The notes under the pieces were generated by a model. That model was not told where the DNA came from and ran no database searches. It saw only the letters and a list, made by a program, of their open reading frames with translations. DNA of 64,000 bases from Paguma larvata (lineage: Eukaryota; Chordata; Mammalia; Carnivora; Viverridae), in assembly GCA_030068075.1 (NCBI GenBank), contig CM057823.1, positions 13,426,485 to 13,490,484 on the forward strand, given 5' to 3'. Positions 44,971 to 57,545 of this stretch are shown in pieces. The translations under genes and the position numbers were made by a program. Position 1 is the stretch's first letter; each line of letters begins with the position of its first letter.

Positions 44971-46827
44971 TGCGCAGTTTAGAACTTGAGTTTTGAATCT
45001 GAACCATTATAAAATGACTGGGTGAACCAAAGCGAAACATGCAGATGCAAATTCCAAGAAATAAAAAAAAAAAATGTGATAACCTTTTCTCAAGCCCCAA
45101 GGCGACTAGCATGCAAAGAGCATATCGATGTGTGTGGTGATTACTGCCATTTCCTGACTCTGACACAGAAGCTGTCCCAGCCCACCTCACACACAACTAT
45201 TACGTCCAACAAGCCATAAAATATGACAGCAAAGCACTTTGCACACATAAAATGTTACATGACTGATATCTATTACTCCTTCCCATCATTTAATGTCTGA
45301 AAATAAATGCCTACCATTTATAATAATTTTATGTGACTTTGATGGCTAGCAGCTCTTACCAGCAGGAAAGTAGAAACTGGGCTATGTATGGCAGTCATAC
45401 ATTGCCTTGTAGGTGAAATTGCCTCATTGTAATAAATTTGTTCGGCTTCCTCACATTGAGAAACAATGTTTGGGTGTTCGGAAGGTTCTGAAGGTAGATA
45501 AAATGCTTTACTGGTACTATTTTCCCTAGATTGTTACATAGTAGGTAGTTAATATCTTTCCATCAAATGAATTAATGATTGTGTGTGGTTCAAGATGAGT
45601 TAAAGTTCCAGGCCATTAGAGGGGGAGCCATTGAATATTGTCCCCAACCCTGGTGCATTGCTTTATGACTGGAGCAGCTCATTGACATTGTTTGAGAACG
45701 AATCCAAATGATTTCAATGCTGTGCATTTCTCTAATATTAGGACTGTCAGATTTGAATCTTTCCCTCTCGTGCACAGTAAGAACTGTCTGTGATCATGAT
45801 TTAATTGGCCATTTTTCTTGGAAAATGTCAGCACTAGTTCACTGGCCAGATCAGTGTCCTATTCATGCCCCTCCTCAACCAAAGAAAACCCCACACTGCC
45901 TTCATCTCTAAAGAGTAACGGCTGGTTCAAATGACCCCTTTCAACTTAAGACTCTGTGATTCTATTAACAAACCCTCAGTTCAGTGCTTGCCAATACAAT
46001 AGATGCACTTTGAAGGGGGAAAAAAAAACAGATGGAGAAGGAGATGTTGATCACTCTCAGCCCTTTAGTACTGTTCTTGACAATGCAATTCACCTGGTAC
46101 TCCTTCCTGAATTATAGCCTCCAATATGCTGCATACCCCTGACAGCTGGGGCACCATTTGGTGAGTTTGAGTTAAGGCAAGATACACATTTTGCAACCAC
46201 TCTGTCTCACCCACGCAGGAAACCATTCACCTTCTGCTGACCTAGCAACCAGAGCATAAGCTCAGTTGAGAAACCGGGGATGGTGAGGAAAGATAGAGGG
46301 GGAAAAAACAAGATTGCTTTAGGTAGGGCCATTGTCCAGATTTATTCTCAGCCCCTGAGTGAGACCCCCACATGTTGTTGCCTAAGAAGAGAAAACTAAT
46401 ATTTTGCAGTGGGGTGATTTAATTCTTGAAATTATTACAAGTTTCCAAAATGCAACTCATAACAGCTTAACGGGATCAGAAGACTGTTCAACAAATATTG
46501 TGCTGTCATGATCTAGGCTGGTTTGGAGGCGGAGTGTCCCGCTGCATGCTCTTACTGAGACGATAGTCCAGAGACATTCACAGCCCTTCACTGTGAGTTT
46601 AAAATAAAAAAGGAAGACAAGATTGGCAGCAGAAATTATTACCACCAAGCACCAGCCAACAGGTTCATAAAAATTAAGTACTCCTTTTGCCTTCTGCCTC
46701 CTCTGAGTGGCTTCTCATTTGGACTCAAACCAGATCTTGTCATCATCCAATAGACATAGCCAATGGCCATCATGGATACTTGGAAATGCCTCTGATGTGC
46801 ACTCCCACTGTTCCCGTTCATCTTTTT
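44971..46827. other. Unique sequence, no gene recognised
   Basis: Nearly 1.9 kb free of recognised repeats, unusual for this window. The part 45290-45800 has many CATTTATAATAATTTTATG-like words and a low repeat load, which suggests slow decay or constraint, but I cannot show this. Confidence 0.35.
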
Positions 46828-46840
46828 CCTCCCTAATTTC

Positions 46841-47024
46841 TTTTTGTAGTGTTTATTTATTTATTCTTGAGAAAGAAAGAGTGAGTGGGAGAGGGTTAGA
46901 GAGAGAGAGAGAGAGAGAGAGAATCCCAAGCGGGCTTGGGGCAGACAGTGCAGAACCATGAGATCATGACTTGAGCTGAAATCAAGAGTCCAATGCTTAA
47001 TGACTGAACCACCCAGGCGCCCCT
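46841..47024 (-). mobile_element. Feliform SINE (CanSINE) with internal deletion
   Basis: Minus-strand copy: GTGTTTATTTATTTATTCTT tail complement, GA microsatellite at 46897-46922, then a jump from GGGCAGACAGTGCAGA directly to ACCATGAGATCATGACTTGA, so the B-box part of the head is deleted. Head end GAACCACCCAGGCGCCCC. Duplication CCTCCCTAATTTC at 46828-46840 and CCTCTCTAATTTC at 47025-47037. Confidence 0.92.
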
Positions 47025-47037
47025 CCTCTCTAATTTC

Positions 47038-49154
47038 CAATGAAATAGATGTTTGCTTCCACAGAAGACTTAGATTTGTACAACAAGGATATTGGCATGT
47101 GCCCATTTGGCTTGATTTCTGTGCTGTGGTAACATTTTAATGAGATTTGCTCATTGTGAATCTTAATTTATAGGACTAACCCAAACCTACTTCAGTTGAG
47201 TTAACATTTGCTGGCATCATGAACTTTGGGAAATGTAGATACAGAGCAGGCTTTGAATGAACATTCAGACGGCAGATCTCTGAAGTATTTGGTTTATTGG
47301 AAAACAATATGGAAAAAAGAATAATTTTTAAAAGAGACCTATAATAGCAAGTAGACAGGACAGGATGGTGTTAAAGGAAGAAGGTGGAAGAGACACTATG
47401 TTTTTCCCTCTTTATTACCTCTTCTCTCATCAGCCCAGAACTAGGAGGCTTCATTACGGCTTGGTTCCTTCGATATGCTCCTGTGTGCTCTCCTACATTG
47501 TAGGTTTATTCACACACCCTCAGCTGATCAAAGTCAACAAGTAAATCTGAAGTGTCAGAGTGTTGACACATCACAAGGGGTGGCAACTGGCAGATGTGAC
47601 TTGTCTGAGACACATTCAAGCATGAGGACCTTCCTGGTAGACCTTGCCTGCCACAGGCTTTCCCAGCTGGATGTGCCAAAGCCCTTGGTATCTCCTCCCT
47701 CCCTGGTCTAGGAGCGCTCATTGGGGATGGGCGTGAGAAGCCCAGAACAATAGGATCTGACATCATTTGCTGGCCGGGCACCGAGCGTGAGCCTTGGCAA
47801 TGGTGAACTCATCAGACCTGAGTCTTCCTTCAGCCTGTTTGATTGGGTTTCTCCTTTAATTCCAGTTTTATACTCCACTCATCTTCCCATTGGACTTGAA
47901 GCCCTGTTCTGAACCCCAGATGATTCAAATGGCACCCAATAAGCCAGGGCCCTGCTTGCCTGACTCTCCTCCAGGGGGCACACAGCCCCTGAGATGACAG
48001 ATACTCAGGAATTTGTCTCCAGTTTGATGCTCTTTCTGATGCATCATGAGCCTCTGAGAACCACAGAGTCATGGAAAGGAAGTCCCCCCCGCCTAGTCTA
48101 TACTCAGAGAAAAAAAAAAGCTTCATCCTGTTTTAAATGCCTTGAGGACCCCTGTGTCAAATATTTGGGGTCCTTGGAAGAAAGTATAAATGCACATATA
48201 AGATGTATGATGGTGATAATTTTAACCTGATTAATTTCCCCCTTCCATTTACCCCAGTGCTCAAATCACATGCGTGGTCTTTCTGACATGGCCAGACACT
48301 ATCCTGAGAGTATCCAGGAGCTCCCCAGGAGTCACCTCATTAGCATCAGCTCCGTGTGATCCCAGAGCCCCACCATGGATAACAGACACTCCTATCACAG
48401 GGAAGTCCCCCACCAGGAATCCAGGCAAAGACCAGACAAATTCATCGTACATCACCTGCCTTTCGCCTCTCACTGAGAGTCCGACGGCCTGGGAAGTAGT
48501 TCCCTGGGCTCAGTCATCAGGTCTCATTCCTAATTATTTACAAGTAGGCTTCCTTTTACGAAGCCTGAATTAAGACTTAAGAACAGAGGCAAAATCAAAT
48601 TTATTTTACAAATTTGCTTTGCCACAGATTCTTTTAGCTCAAATTCCTCTAGGCATTTAGAATTAATAATAATTCCACTGTATCATGTTTCCTGTGAGAC
48701 GGTCCTGCACCAAGAAAGCCAGGGGCTAGAAGCAGACTGTTTAGTTCCTGTCCCAGACCCTCTGCTTCTTAGCAGTGGGATCTTGCAGGGCTGTCCTAGG
48801 GTGTGTGGCCCTGGGCAAAAATTTCTGCAGTGCTTCATCTCTATACAGAAATTTGAGGAATCTAGAATTGTGTTGACATGTGAAAGAGCTACCCTGCTGG
48901 CCAGCAGGCAAGATCTGCTCAGTGGGACACCCTGTTGAATCTGGACCTAGCCCAGGGCTCTGGGACAACCCTGTCTCTAAGCACTGTGGGCATCTGATCT
49001 CTCCCAACAAAGATGTTAAATTAAGAGTTGGAGAGAAAGGAAGACTAAGGTCCCTGCTGGGACACTACTTCTTGAGTACAGCAGGGTCTAAGGCAGGGAG
49101 CCGAGCAGGTCTTCATGGTTCCCCATCCCACCTTCCCCAGGTTACCAGAGCCTG
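47038..49154. other. Unique sequence, no gene recognised
   Basis: Overlapping frames of 78-99 codons on both strands (for example 48274-48573 + and 47830-48126 -) show no domain and no start context of note. Confidence 0.4.
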
Positions 49155-49335
49155 AGGGTGTTGCGGGACATTGGGTAAGTTACTTAATCTCTCCGTGTCT
49201 TTGTTTCCTTATTGTAAGACGAAAGCGATAATAGTGCCAATATTAATAATAATTAAGAGCAACCTTGTAGGGAAAGGAGAAAGACAGAATGATTGAATAT
49301 ATGTAAAATGCCTGAAAGTGGAGGCTGGCAACAAA
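49155..49335 (+). mobile_element. MIR SINE
   Basis: ACATTGGGTAAGTTACTTAA, TCTCTCCGTGTCTTTGTTTC, CTTATTGTAAGACGAAAGCG and ATATGTAAAATGCCTGAAAG keep the MIR order. Confidence 0.85.
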
Positions 49336-50302
49336 GTGAATTCTCTTCAGATATTAATTCTTTTGTTGTTGTTTTTTTATTTTTATTTATTTTTTAATTT
49401 ATTTATTTTTATCTATTTAAATTCAAGTTAGTTGACATACAGTGTGGTATTGATTTCAGGAGTAGAAACCAGTGATTCATCTCTTGCATAAGACACCCAG
49501 GGCTCATCCCAACATGTACCCTCCTTAATGTCCATCATCCATTTAGCCCATCCCTCCACCCAACACTCCTCCAGCAACTCTCAGTTTGTTCCCTGTGTTT
49601 AAGAGTCTCTTATGGTTTGTCTTCCTTTCTGGTTTTATCTTATGTTTACTTCCCTTCCCCTATGATCATCTGTTGTGTTTCTTAAATTCCACGTATGAGT
49701 GAAATCATATATTTGTCTTTCTCTGATTGATTTATTTCGCTTAGCACAATACACTCTAGTTGCATCCACGTTGTTGCAAATAGCAAGATTTCATTCTTTT
49801 TGATTGCCGAGTATTATTCCATTGTGTATATATACTGCATCTTCTTTATCCATTCATCAGCTAGTGGACATTGGGGCCCTTTCCATAATTTGGCTATTGT
49901 TGATAGTGCTACTATAAACTTTAGGGTGCATGTGTCCCTTCAAATCAGCATTTTATGTCCTTTGGATAAATATATAGTAGAGCAATTGCTGGGTCATAGG
50001 TAGTTCTATTTTTAACTTTTTAAAGAAACTCCATGTTTTCCACAGTGGCGGCACCAGTTTGCATTCCTACCAAAAGTGTAAGAGGGTTCCCCTTTCTCCA
50101 CATCCTTAACAACATCTGTTTTATACTGAGTTGTTCATTTTAGCCATTCTGACAGGCATGAGGTGGTATTTCATTGTGGTTTTGATTTGTATTTCCCTGA
50201 TGATGAGTAATGTTGAGAATCTTTTCATGTGTCTGTTAGCTATCTGGATGTCTTCTATGGAAAAAAATGTCTATTCTTGCCTTCTGCCCATTCTTCACTG
50301 GA

Positions 50303-50863
50303 TTATTTGTTTTTTTGGGTGTTGAGTTCTGATATGTCATTTGCAAATATCTTCTTGCATTCTGTCGGTTGCATTATAGTTTTGCTGATTGTTTCCCTCA
50401 TTGTGCGGAAGCTTTTTATCTTGATGAGGTCCCAGTAATTCATTTTTGCTTTTGTTTCCCTTGCCTCCGGAGACATGTCTAGTGAGAAGTGATGACTGCT
50501 TTCTCCTCTAGGATTTTGGTGGTTTCTTGTCTTACATTTAGGTCTTTCATCCATTTTGCATTTATTTTTGTGTATGGTATTAGAAAGTGGTCCGATTACA
50601 TTCTTCTGTACGTTGCTGTCCAGTTTCTCTAACACCATTTGCTGAAGACACTGTCTTTTTTTGCATTGGATATTCTTTCCTGCTTTGTCAAAGATTAATT
50701 GAGCATACGTTTGTGCATCCATTTCTGGGTTCTCTATTCCGTTCCATTGATGTGTGTGTCTGTTTTCATGCCAGTACCATACTGTCTTGATAATTATAGC
50801 TTTGTAATACAACTTGAAGTCTAGAATTGTGATGCCTCGAGCTTTGGTGTTCTTTTTCAACAT
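50303..50863 (-). pseudogene. LINE-1 ORF2 remnant, C-terminal half
   Basis: A 186-codon open stretch of ORF2 downstream of the polymerase core. Readable LINE-1 motifs are DFKLYYKAIIIKTVWYWHEN near the start (residues about 15-34), a NPEMDAQTYAQLIFDKAGKN stretch, and KMNYWDLIKIKSFRTMRETI toward the end. The end corresponds to the region before the C-terminal cysteine motif. It is only a fragment of the protein of about 1,275 residues and cannot act. Confidence 0.88.
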
Positions 50864-51794
50864 TACTTTGGCTATTCAGGGTCTTTTCTGGTGCTATACA
50901 AATTTTAGAACTGTTCTCGTTCTGTGAAGAATGCTGGTGTTATTTTGATAGAGATTGCATTGAATGTGTAGATTGCTTTGGGTAGCATAGACATTTTAAC
51001 AATATTTGTTCTTCCAATCCATGATCATGGAATATTTTTCCATTTCTTTGTATCTTCTTCAACTTATTTCAGAAGCTTTCTATAGTTCTCAGTGTAAAGA
51101 TCTTTTACCTCTTTGGTTAGGTTTATTCCTTGGTATTTTATTGATTTTGATACAATTGTAAACAGGATCGATTCTTTGATTTCTCTTTCTGCTGATTCAT
51201 TATTGGTGTATAGAAATGCAAATGATTCCTGTATGTTGATTTTATATCCTGTGACTTTGCTGAATTCATGTATCAGTGTCGTGTTCCTGACCTTAGGAGG
51301 AAAGCTCTCAGTTTTTCCCAGTGGAGATCATATTAGCTGTGGGTCTCTTATATATAGCCTTTATGATGTTGAATTATGTTCCTTCTATCCCTACTTTCTT
51401 GAGGGATTTTATCACGAAAGGATGCTGTATTCTGTCAAATGCTTTTTCTCCATCTATTGAGAGGATCATGTGGTTCTTTCCTTTCTTTTATTAATGTAAT
51501 GTATCACGTCGATTGATTTGTGGATACTGAACCAGCCCTACAGCCCAGGAATAAATCTTACTTGATAAAGGTGAATAATTCTTTTGATGTATTGTTGGAT
51601 TCGATTTGCTAGGATCTAACTGAGAATTTTTGTATCCATGTTAATCAGGGAAATTGGTCTGTAATTCTCCTTTTTAGTGGAGTCATTGTCTGGTTTTGGA
51701 ATCAAGGTAATGCTGGATTTATAGAATAAGTTTGGAAGCTTTCCTTCCATTTCTATTTTTTGGAACAGCTTCAAAAGAATAGGTATTAATTCCT

Positions 51795-51977
51795 CTAAAA
51801 TGTTTGGTAGAATTCCCTTGGGAAGCCATCTGGCCCTGTATTCTTGTTTCTTGTCTTGATTACTGATTCAATTTCTTTACTGGTTATGAGACCGTTCAGA
51901 TTTTCTATTTCTTCCTGTTTCAGTTTTGGTAGTTTATATGTTTCTAGCAATTTATCCATTTCATCCAGACTGCCCAA
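51795..51977 (-). pseudogene. LINE-1 ORF2 remnant, start of reverse-transcriptase domain
   Basis: A 60-codon stretch with LDEMDKLLETYKLPKLKQEE, then [20 protein letters not shown] and [13 protein letters not shown], the well-known N-terminal edge of the LINE-1 reverse-transcriptase domain. The frame stops before the catalytic motifs. A frameshift separates it from the downstream remnant. Confidence 0.88.
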
Positions 51978-52079
51978 TTTGTTGGCATATAATTGCTAAT
52001 AATAGTCTCTTATTATTGTTTGTAATACTGCTGTTGTCGTTAACTTTTAAGAAATCTATACGAGTCTATAAAATATTTT

Positions 52080-52250
52080 TATTCACATTTTACTGATGAG
52101 GAAATTGAGATTTTACAGAATTAAAATAATTTGTTCAAGGCCACACAAATATCTGTTACGTGTGTGAGCCAGAATTTGAATCCAGTTTAGCCTGACCCTA
52201 GGCCTCCTCATTTCCCCGTATGCTCCATTGCCTTCTATTTCCTCAAAAGT
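52080..52250 (-). mobile_element. MIR SINE, antisense
   Basis: ATTTTACTGATGAGGAAATT, GAGATTTTACAGAATTAAAA, CAAGGCCACACAAATATCTG and CAGAATTTGAATCCAGTTTA are the antisense MIR series, followed by CCTGACCCTAGGCCTCC. Confidence 0.85.
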
Positions 52251-54010
52251 TGAATTTATGATATCTTTTTAAAATCACAGATAATTCATAAAGCTACATT
52301 TGCATGGTCTGATATCAGTACAGGGCATTCTTTCTGGAATGCAGGCTGTGGGCAGATACAAATCCAGGCTGCTAGAGAATTATCTAAAAGCAGATGCTGA
52401 GGAGCAGAGTGGAGCCCGTAATGCCAGGTTGTCAGCAACCATGTAAACTACAATTATTTCCCACCCCAGCACCCAGTGCCACAGCCTCCTTTCAGGAACC
52501 AAATGAACTTCAGTCAACCCTTCCTTACAGGCTCTGCCAAGCATTGGAGGCTCCTCTCTGCTCCCCAAATCCCCAGGAATGTTTAAACATCCCCACTTTT
52601 CTGCTTTGGGTTTGAGATGGAAGTGTTCAAAAGGAGCCCATAGCTAAGGTGCCTTTCGGAGAGGAATCATTTAGTGGCATGCTGATGGGCGGGGTTGAAA
52701 AAGACATAGATAATTCCAGAAGCAGCCTGCAAGCAGCTTCAGGAGGAAAAGAAGCACTTTAAGGTACCTATAGAAGAGAAAACTGGTTGGAAGTGACAGG
52801 AATCCACCCAAGTGAAATGAGTCACGTAAGGCAGGATGAACCAATTGGGTTAGGGCCTGGTGCAAAGCTAAGAATATCTGCACCAGGTATAGATTCTGAG
52901 CATCACATTTGGAGATCTGGATGGGGGAGGATGGGGAGAAAGGCTGGGAAAGGAAGTCACACCCACTGCAATGAGAAGCGAGTTTTCCAACCAGGGACCC
53001 TCCTTGCTAGGATTATTCCAGTTGCACCAATATCAAGGGCATTGACAATAAGTTCAGAAACTTAGTGGTAACACCTCAGCTATGATTCTGACGTGAATGA
53101 TAAGAGATGAGAATGTATTGTTGACATTGCTTTGCCACTTTGTGGGGGTTTTGCCAAGCAAAATAGTTTCAAATAATTCCACAAGATAGAATGATTCTCC
53201 TTGGGAAAATGGAATGTGATGACAGTCACAAAAATCCACCCTTTCAAGCCTTCAGATGATGAGGCTCAGATTAATTGAGATTTTTCGCTATGTTAGGATA
53301 AGTATAATTGAGCATTTTTATTTTTGATTCAGAGGTGGTCATAGAGATCTTTTCAAAGAGGCAGGAAATGAGGCTGGTGAGAGCAACTGTGAATGGAAAT
53401 GTCAGGATACTGGGGAGGCAGTGCAGGTGAAACAGTCCTGAGCCAAGAGCGGGAGCAGGTGATTTCAAAAGGCTAAGGTCAGCTAATTTCCCTGTGTGGG
53501 GGTGTGAGAGAGCTTTTCAGCAGACCAGAGGCTCTGCAGCTCACAGTTCCAGAGGCCCAGTCAAGGTCACACTGGCCAACTGGAGGCAAGATGGAGACTG
53601 ATCACAAAATGTCCTCACTGCTGAGTAACTGGGTCCATGAGTACAGTCAAGCTTTGAGTTCTGGTTGTTTTCCACCACTCCCTTTACTTGAAATTGGGGG
53701 CTAGCTATGATACAAGTGACATCTGTCTCCAAGGTTCTTTGCCCTTTCTTTTTTTGGCCCCTATCTCTGGACACTGGGCTCTCCGACTCATAATGGCCTC
53801 TATTCACGGAGTTGACTTAATTAATAGATTTATACTAAAGTGTTGTTGGTTTAAAATACTGTGCTTCCATCCCTGATGTATCTTTGTTGTTGTTGTTAAT
53901 AATAATCAGGTAGAGAAGAAAATGCTTTTATCAAGAGGGAATTTGAGGGATCCTTCTCTCTCCCTTCAAATCTCTCTGAGTTAGAGAGCTAACTGGATTC
54001 GAAGGCAGGA
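52251..54010. other. Unique sequence, no gene recognised
   Basis: No recognised repeat in about 1.8 kb. Frames up to 92 codons without domains. Confidence 0.4.
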
Positions 54011-54125
54011 AGTTGGACTTCTGGTCTCTGGCACCAGGACTCTGTGTGACCTTGGGCAAGTCACTTCGTCTTTCGAGGGCAAAGGCATGATCTCTAAAAA
54101 TCCCCTTAAAAGTCTTCCAAATGCT
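54011..54125 (+). mobile_element. MIR SINE fragment
   Basis: GGTCTCTGGCACCAGGACTC, TGTGTGACCTTGGGCAAGTC, ACTTCGTCTTTCGAGGGCAA keep the MIR core including the highly typical GACCTTGGGCAAGTCACTT. Confidence 0.85.
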
Positions 54126-56685
54126 ACTTGCGAGTTACCTGTGGGTAAAGCCAAGTGTGTTAGTTAGCATGGCTTTGGTCCAACTTCACAGCACAGCACA
54201 AGGAGTGAGCAGTTATGGCGCCAAGGGCTCTAAAGCAGATCGAGGGCAGAGCTGGTGAATGAGACAGAGGGAGTGAATGAGAAACATTATAGGGCCCGCC
54301 ACTCTGGCCTGGATTGCCTGGGAATGTGATTGGAAGCAAGCGTTGTAGACATCACGGATATTGATATAAGCAAAGCTTTTCTCTTCTGTCATCATGTATC
54401 CTGAGAAGTAGCTCTGCTCAACATGGGCTCAGTTGCTGCCCTATGATACATTTGGAAGCTAGAGATAAAGGATTATGAAAATGAGTAGTATTTCAAAAAT
54501 AGTCTCGAAAACAAAGCCCACTCCTCATCCCAGCACTCTGGAAATAACACTTTGCTGCTCTAGTGACTACAGATTTCACACCAGGAATCATTCCTGCTCA
54601 CAAGTACTTTTCCTGGTTCCTATTAGGATTTCCGCAATAGTCAGTGATGAAAAGTCTTGACAGCTGCTGTTTACATTGTAGGTGGGGAGAGGTGAACTGA
54701 AATGGAATTGTTTGTGTTTCTTCTGTCTTGCCATCAAATACCAGTTACCTTCAGCTGAACTTTACCACCTCAGGCACCTTCGCTTTAACAAAAACTAACT
54801 CAGGCCCTGAATCAAGGCCCACGTGGAAGGACCAGGGGGACTTGGAGCTGAGGAGGAAGGGAGGGCACAGGTTGAGTTTACTGGCACCCAGAACATCATG
54901 TTTTGTCCTTCACTGGGTTCAAAGCACTTGCTTTTGCCTGGGAATTAATCACAATTCGAACCATGGCCGTGCCTACATTACTTATTATAGAAGGCAGGTC
55001 CAGCGACTGGGGCGGTCTTCCCGAACTTGGCAAAGGGCCCACATCCAAATCAGCTGTTGGATGCCTCTCCAGGATGCTAGGAGGTCCAGGCAGAATCTCC
55101 CAAGAGGAGAGTGTTCTAAGCTGAGGCCAGGAGAGTGGACTTATTCCCCCGTGTTGTGCACGGCCCACGTGACAGGTCGTCTCATTTTCTCTGTTCTTGC
55201 TAAAGTCCTTCAGTATACGGTTCCGGAAAGACCTTCCTGTCCTGCATGCACAGCCAATGAGCTGTGCAGCACTCTCAGGGCCTAAAATAGAAAGTCTGCA
55301 GGCACGCTGCACCCTGAGGGGCCATTTTGTGCTCAACAAGAGCCTGCTTGCTCAGATGCTGCAGGGGTGGGGGGTGGGCTTCTCGGAGAAGACCAGACAC
55401 CACTCAGGGGTGGGCCTCCAGGAGAGTGGTGCTGACCCTCAGCCCAGAGGGCAGTCAATTCTGAGTTACCACCCCAATAGTTCTGGCAATCATTTCAAAT
55501 CTGCCAATTGCAGCATGACTGCTAAGCCCTGGCTTTCCCGCCCTGACCCAATATGAAAAAAAAAAAGTTGATTGCTTTCTAAGATTAAATAAGCTAAACG
55601 CAGTTCTTTTAGGATTTCTGAGGGTAAAAGAGGTACTTGGGTATTAACATCAGACCAAGCTATTAAGAGGAAAGAAGGGGAAAAGCTTTAAACAAACAAA
55701 CAAAAGCCTTTTTCCTGTTCTGCTAATCCACCTTGAGATTTGATGACTCATGTTGTGTTGCCTTGGTAACCATGACATAAGAAGAGAGAGAGAGAGTGTT
55801 GGTGGGGAATCCTTCCCCACCTCCATTCCGTGCCTCCTCCTGTGAGGGCTGAGAGCTGACCCCGCATATGCGGCCATAGCCCTTTTTCACCTGGGCTTGT
55901 TTCGCTGTCACATGGTCGGACCATGAGCTGCTTGTCACTGATCATTTTCTCTGGGTGAGCAGTTTTGATGGATGGGGTATCTGTCAGTTTGCCCAAGGGC
56001 ATCTAGAGTGTGATTAGAGGCTCTGGGAGCCTTTCTCAGTCCCCTCCCCAGCTCTCCTGATGGGAACTGTGGTTTGTCCCATCAAATGAGGCCTCTGCAG
56101 CCCCAGGGTGGTTTTGGTTCTTGGAAAGTCTGGTCTGTCCTCCCAGTCTGTGACTGTGGCCCTGTGTTATGACAGCTCGGTGGGCACATTTGATCAAGAA
56201 TAGCAGAGGTTGCCTGTCTCACCACAGCACAACCCACTGGGGGAGGATGGGCAGATTGATGTGTGGGGCTCCTAGCCTGCCTTCTCTGTCTCTAAATCTA
56301 TAGACAAACTCCTCTGATCTCTGGTTTGCTCTGGAATGCCAGCTGCAGAGAAACAGCTACAACATAGCTTAAGGTAGACCCTCTCTTTGAAGCAGAATAT
56401 ACAGTAATGGCTAGACCTTCAGGTGAAATCACATTACAGCAAGTCCTTTCACACAGAAATGCCTCAGCAAACCTATTCTATACCCCGTGAAGACCTCTGG
56501 CTTCAGCAAATCCTTTGCAATTAATGACCCCGAGCAGTGACCATTTCATATGATTCTAATCCAGTTACTGTTACTGATACCGTACAAAGCTCTATACACT
56601 GAATTTTGTCAAAGGATGACTTGTATCCAAGAATAAGTGGTGTTATTAAGAGGCAGCATGGAATTGTCAAAAAATTGACCACTTG
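54126..56685. other. Unique sequence; overlapping long frames on both strands
   Basis: The longest plus-strand frame of the window (185 codons, 54728-55285) overlaps a 147-codon minus-strand frame (54896-55339). Neither has a recognised domain, signal peptide or codon pattern of a gene, and both strands being open points to base composition. An A12 run lies near 55555. Confidence 0.4.
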
Positions 56686-56850
56686 CAAGGAGCGTGACTT
56701 TGAGCAAGTCTCTAACTCAATGAACCTCAGTTTATTTATTTTTAACAATAAGGATAGTAATACCTTTCAGGGTCACGGTGAGAGTTCAGGGTGTGGGAAA
56801 GTGCTTTGTGATCTCAGATGTGACATTTAGTAGAGCTTAATACCATTGTT
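56686..56850 (+). mobile_element. MIR SINE
   Basis: GCGTGACTTTGAGCAAGTCT, CTAACTCAATGAACCTCAGT, TAACAATAAGGATAGTAATA, CCTTTCAGGGTCACGGTGAG follow the MIR order. Confidence 0.85.
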
Positions 56851-57107
56851 TTAGACTAGATTTGAACCCCTGCCAGCACAAGGACATCAAAACACTGGAC
56901 GTTGGCATTGTTTTGTCATGAGACTTACAGTGTTTTTCATGAACACTATCAAAACAAATTTTGGAATTCTGTATAAGAATCTCACACTTTATATGTAAGG
57001 TATGCAATGTCTAGTCCCTTGGTGTCATGCAAACAGGAGAACAAAGTTGTAAGCGGGGAGGAGATGGAGGAATGGTACCTCTTGCAAGCTGTTACTAATA
57101 AGGCAAG
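56851..57107. other. Unique sequence
   Basis: Nothing assignable. Confidence 0.4.
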
Positions 57108-57360
57108 GAAGTGTAGGGGTTAAGTGCAAGGGCTTGCAAATCAGACACACCTGGGTTCCTGCTGCACTTCACTACCTCCTAGTCTGACATTAGGCAAGTC
57201 GCTTAACTTCTTTAGCTCTCAATTTTGTCCTCATAAAATGACTTTTGTAAATAAGCCATATTAATGACTCGTGGGTTTCTTGTGACATTTAAGTAAGCCA
57301 ACTCACATAAACACTTAACCCATTAAGTGGTACACAGTAAGTGCTCCAAAGTGTTAGTTA
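57108..57360 (+). mobile_element. MIR SINE, nearly full length
   Basis: GTGTAGGGGTTAAGTGCAAG, CAGACACACCTGGGTTCCTG, ACATTAGGCAAGTCGCTTAA, CTCAATTTTGTCCTCATAAA and ACACAGTAAGTGCTCCAAAG span head, core and 3' part of MIR. Confidence 0.9.
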
Positions 57361-57479
57361 TGAATAGTTTCCATAATCAGTTTATATTTCCTCATTACTT
57401 AATGTTTCTTTCAAATATGGAACTTAAAATCCACCTAGTTCTGATTTCATTTTGCTGTAGATTAAAAGTATTAGAATAT

Positions 57480-57497
57480 ATACACACACACACACAA
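57480..57497. repeat. Short (AC)n tract
   Basis: TACACACACACACACACA, eight AC units. Confidence 0.8.
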
Positions 57498-57545
57498 TAC
57501 ATTTCTGGCTTCAAAGTTGTAGTACTAAGTACACATGTAATAATA

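Larger units (their letters stand above)
49372..52050 (-). mobile_element. LINE-1 (carnivoran), antisense, 5'-truncated, about 2.7 kb
   Basis: The left end is the complement of an A-rich tail, followed by the carnivoran 3' UTR (TTAGTTGACATACAGTGTGG, CAGCAACTCTCAGTTTGTTC). Further right, minus-strand frames give ORF2 text: DFKLYYKAIIIKTVWYWHEN and [20 protein letters not shown] with [13 protein letters not shown], which are classic LINE-1 reverse-transcriptase-region motifs. The conserved FADD catalytic box is not readable in an open frame here. Stops and frameshifts separate the pieces, so the element is dead. It is younger than the copies at 3456 and 35820, judged by better match to carnivoran 3' UTR text. 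Confidence 0.93.

Noticed and set aside
54728..55339. 185-codon plus-strand and 147-codon minus-strand frames
   Set aside because: They overlap each other, neither resembles a known protein, and there is no promoter, poly(A) signal pattern or exon boundary tying them to a transcript.
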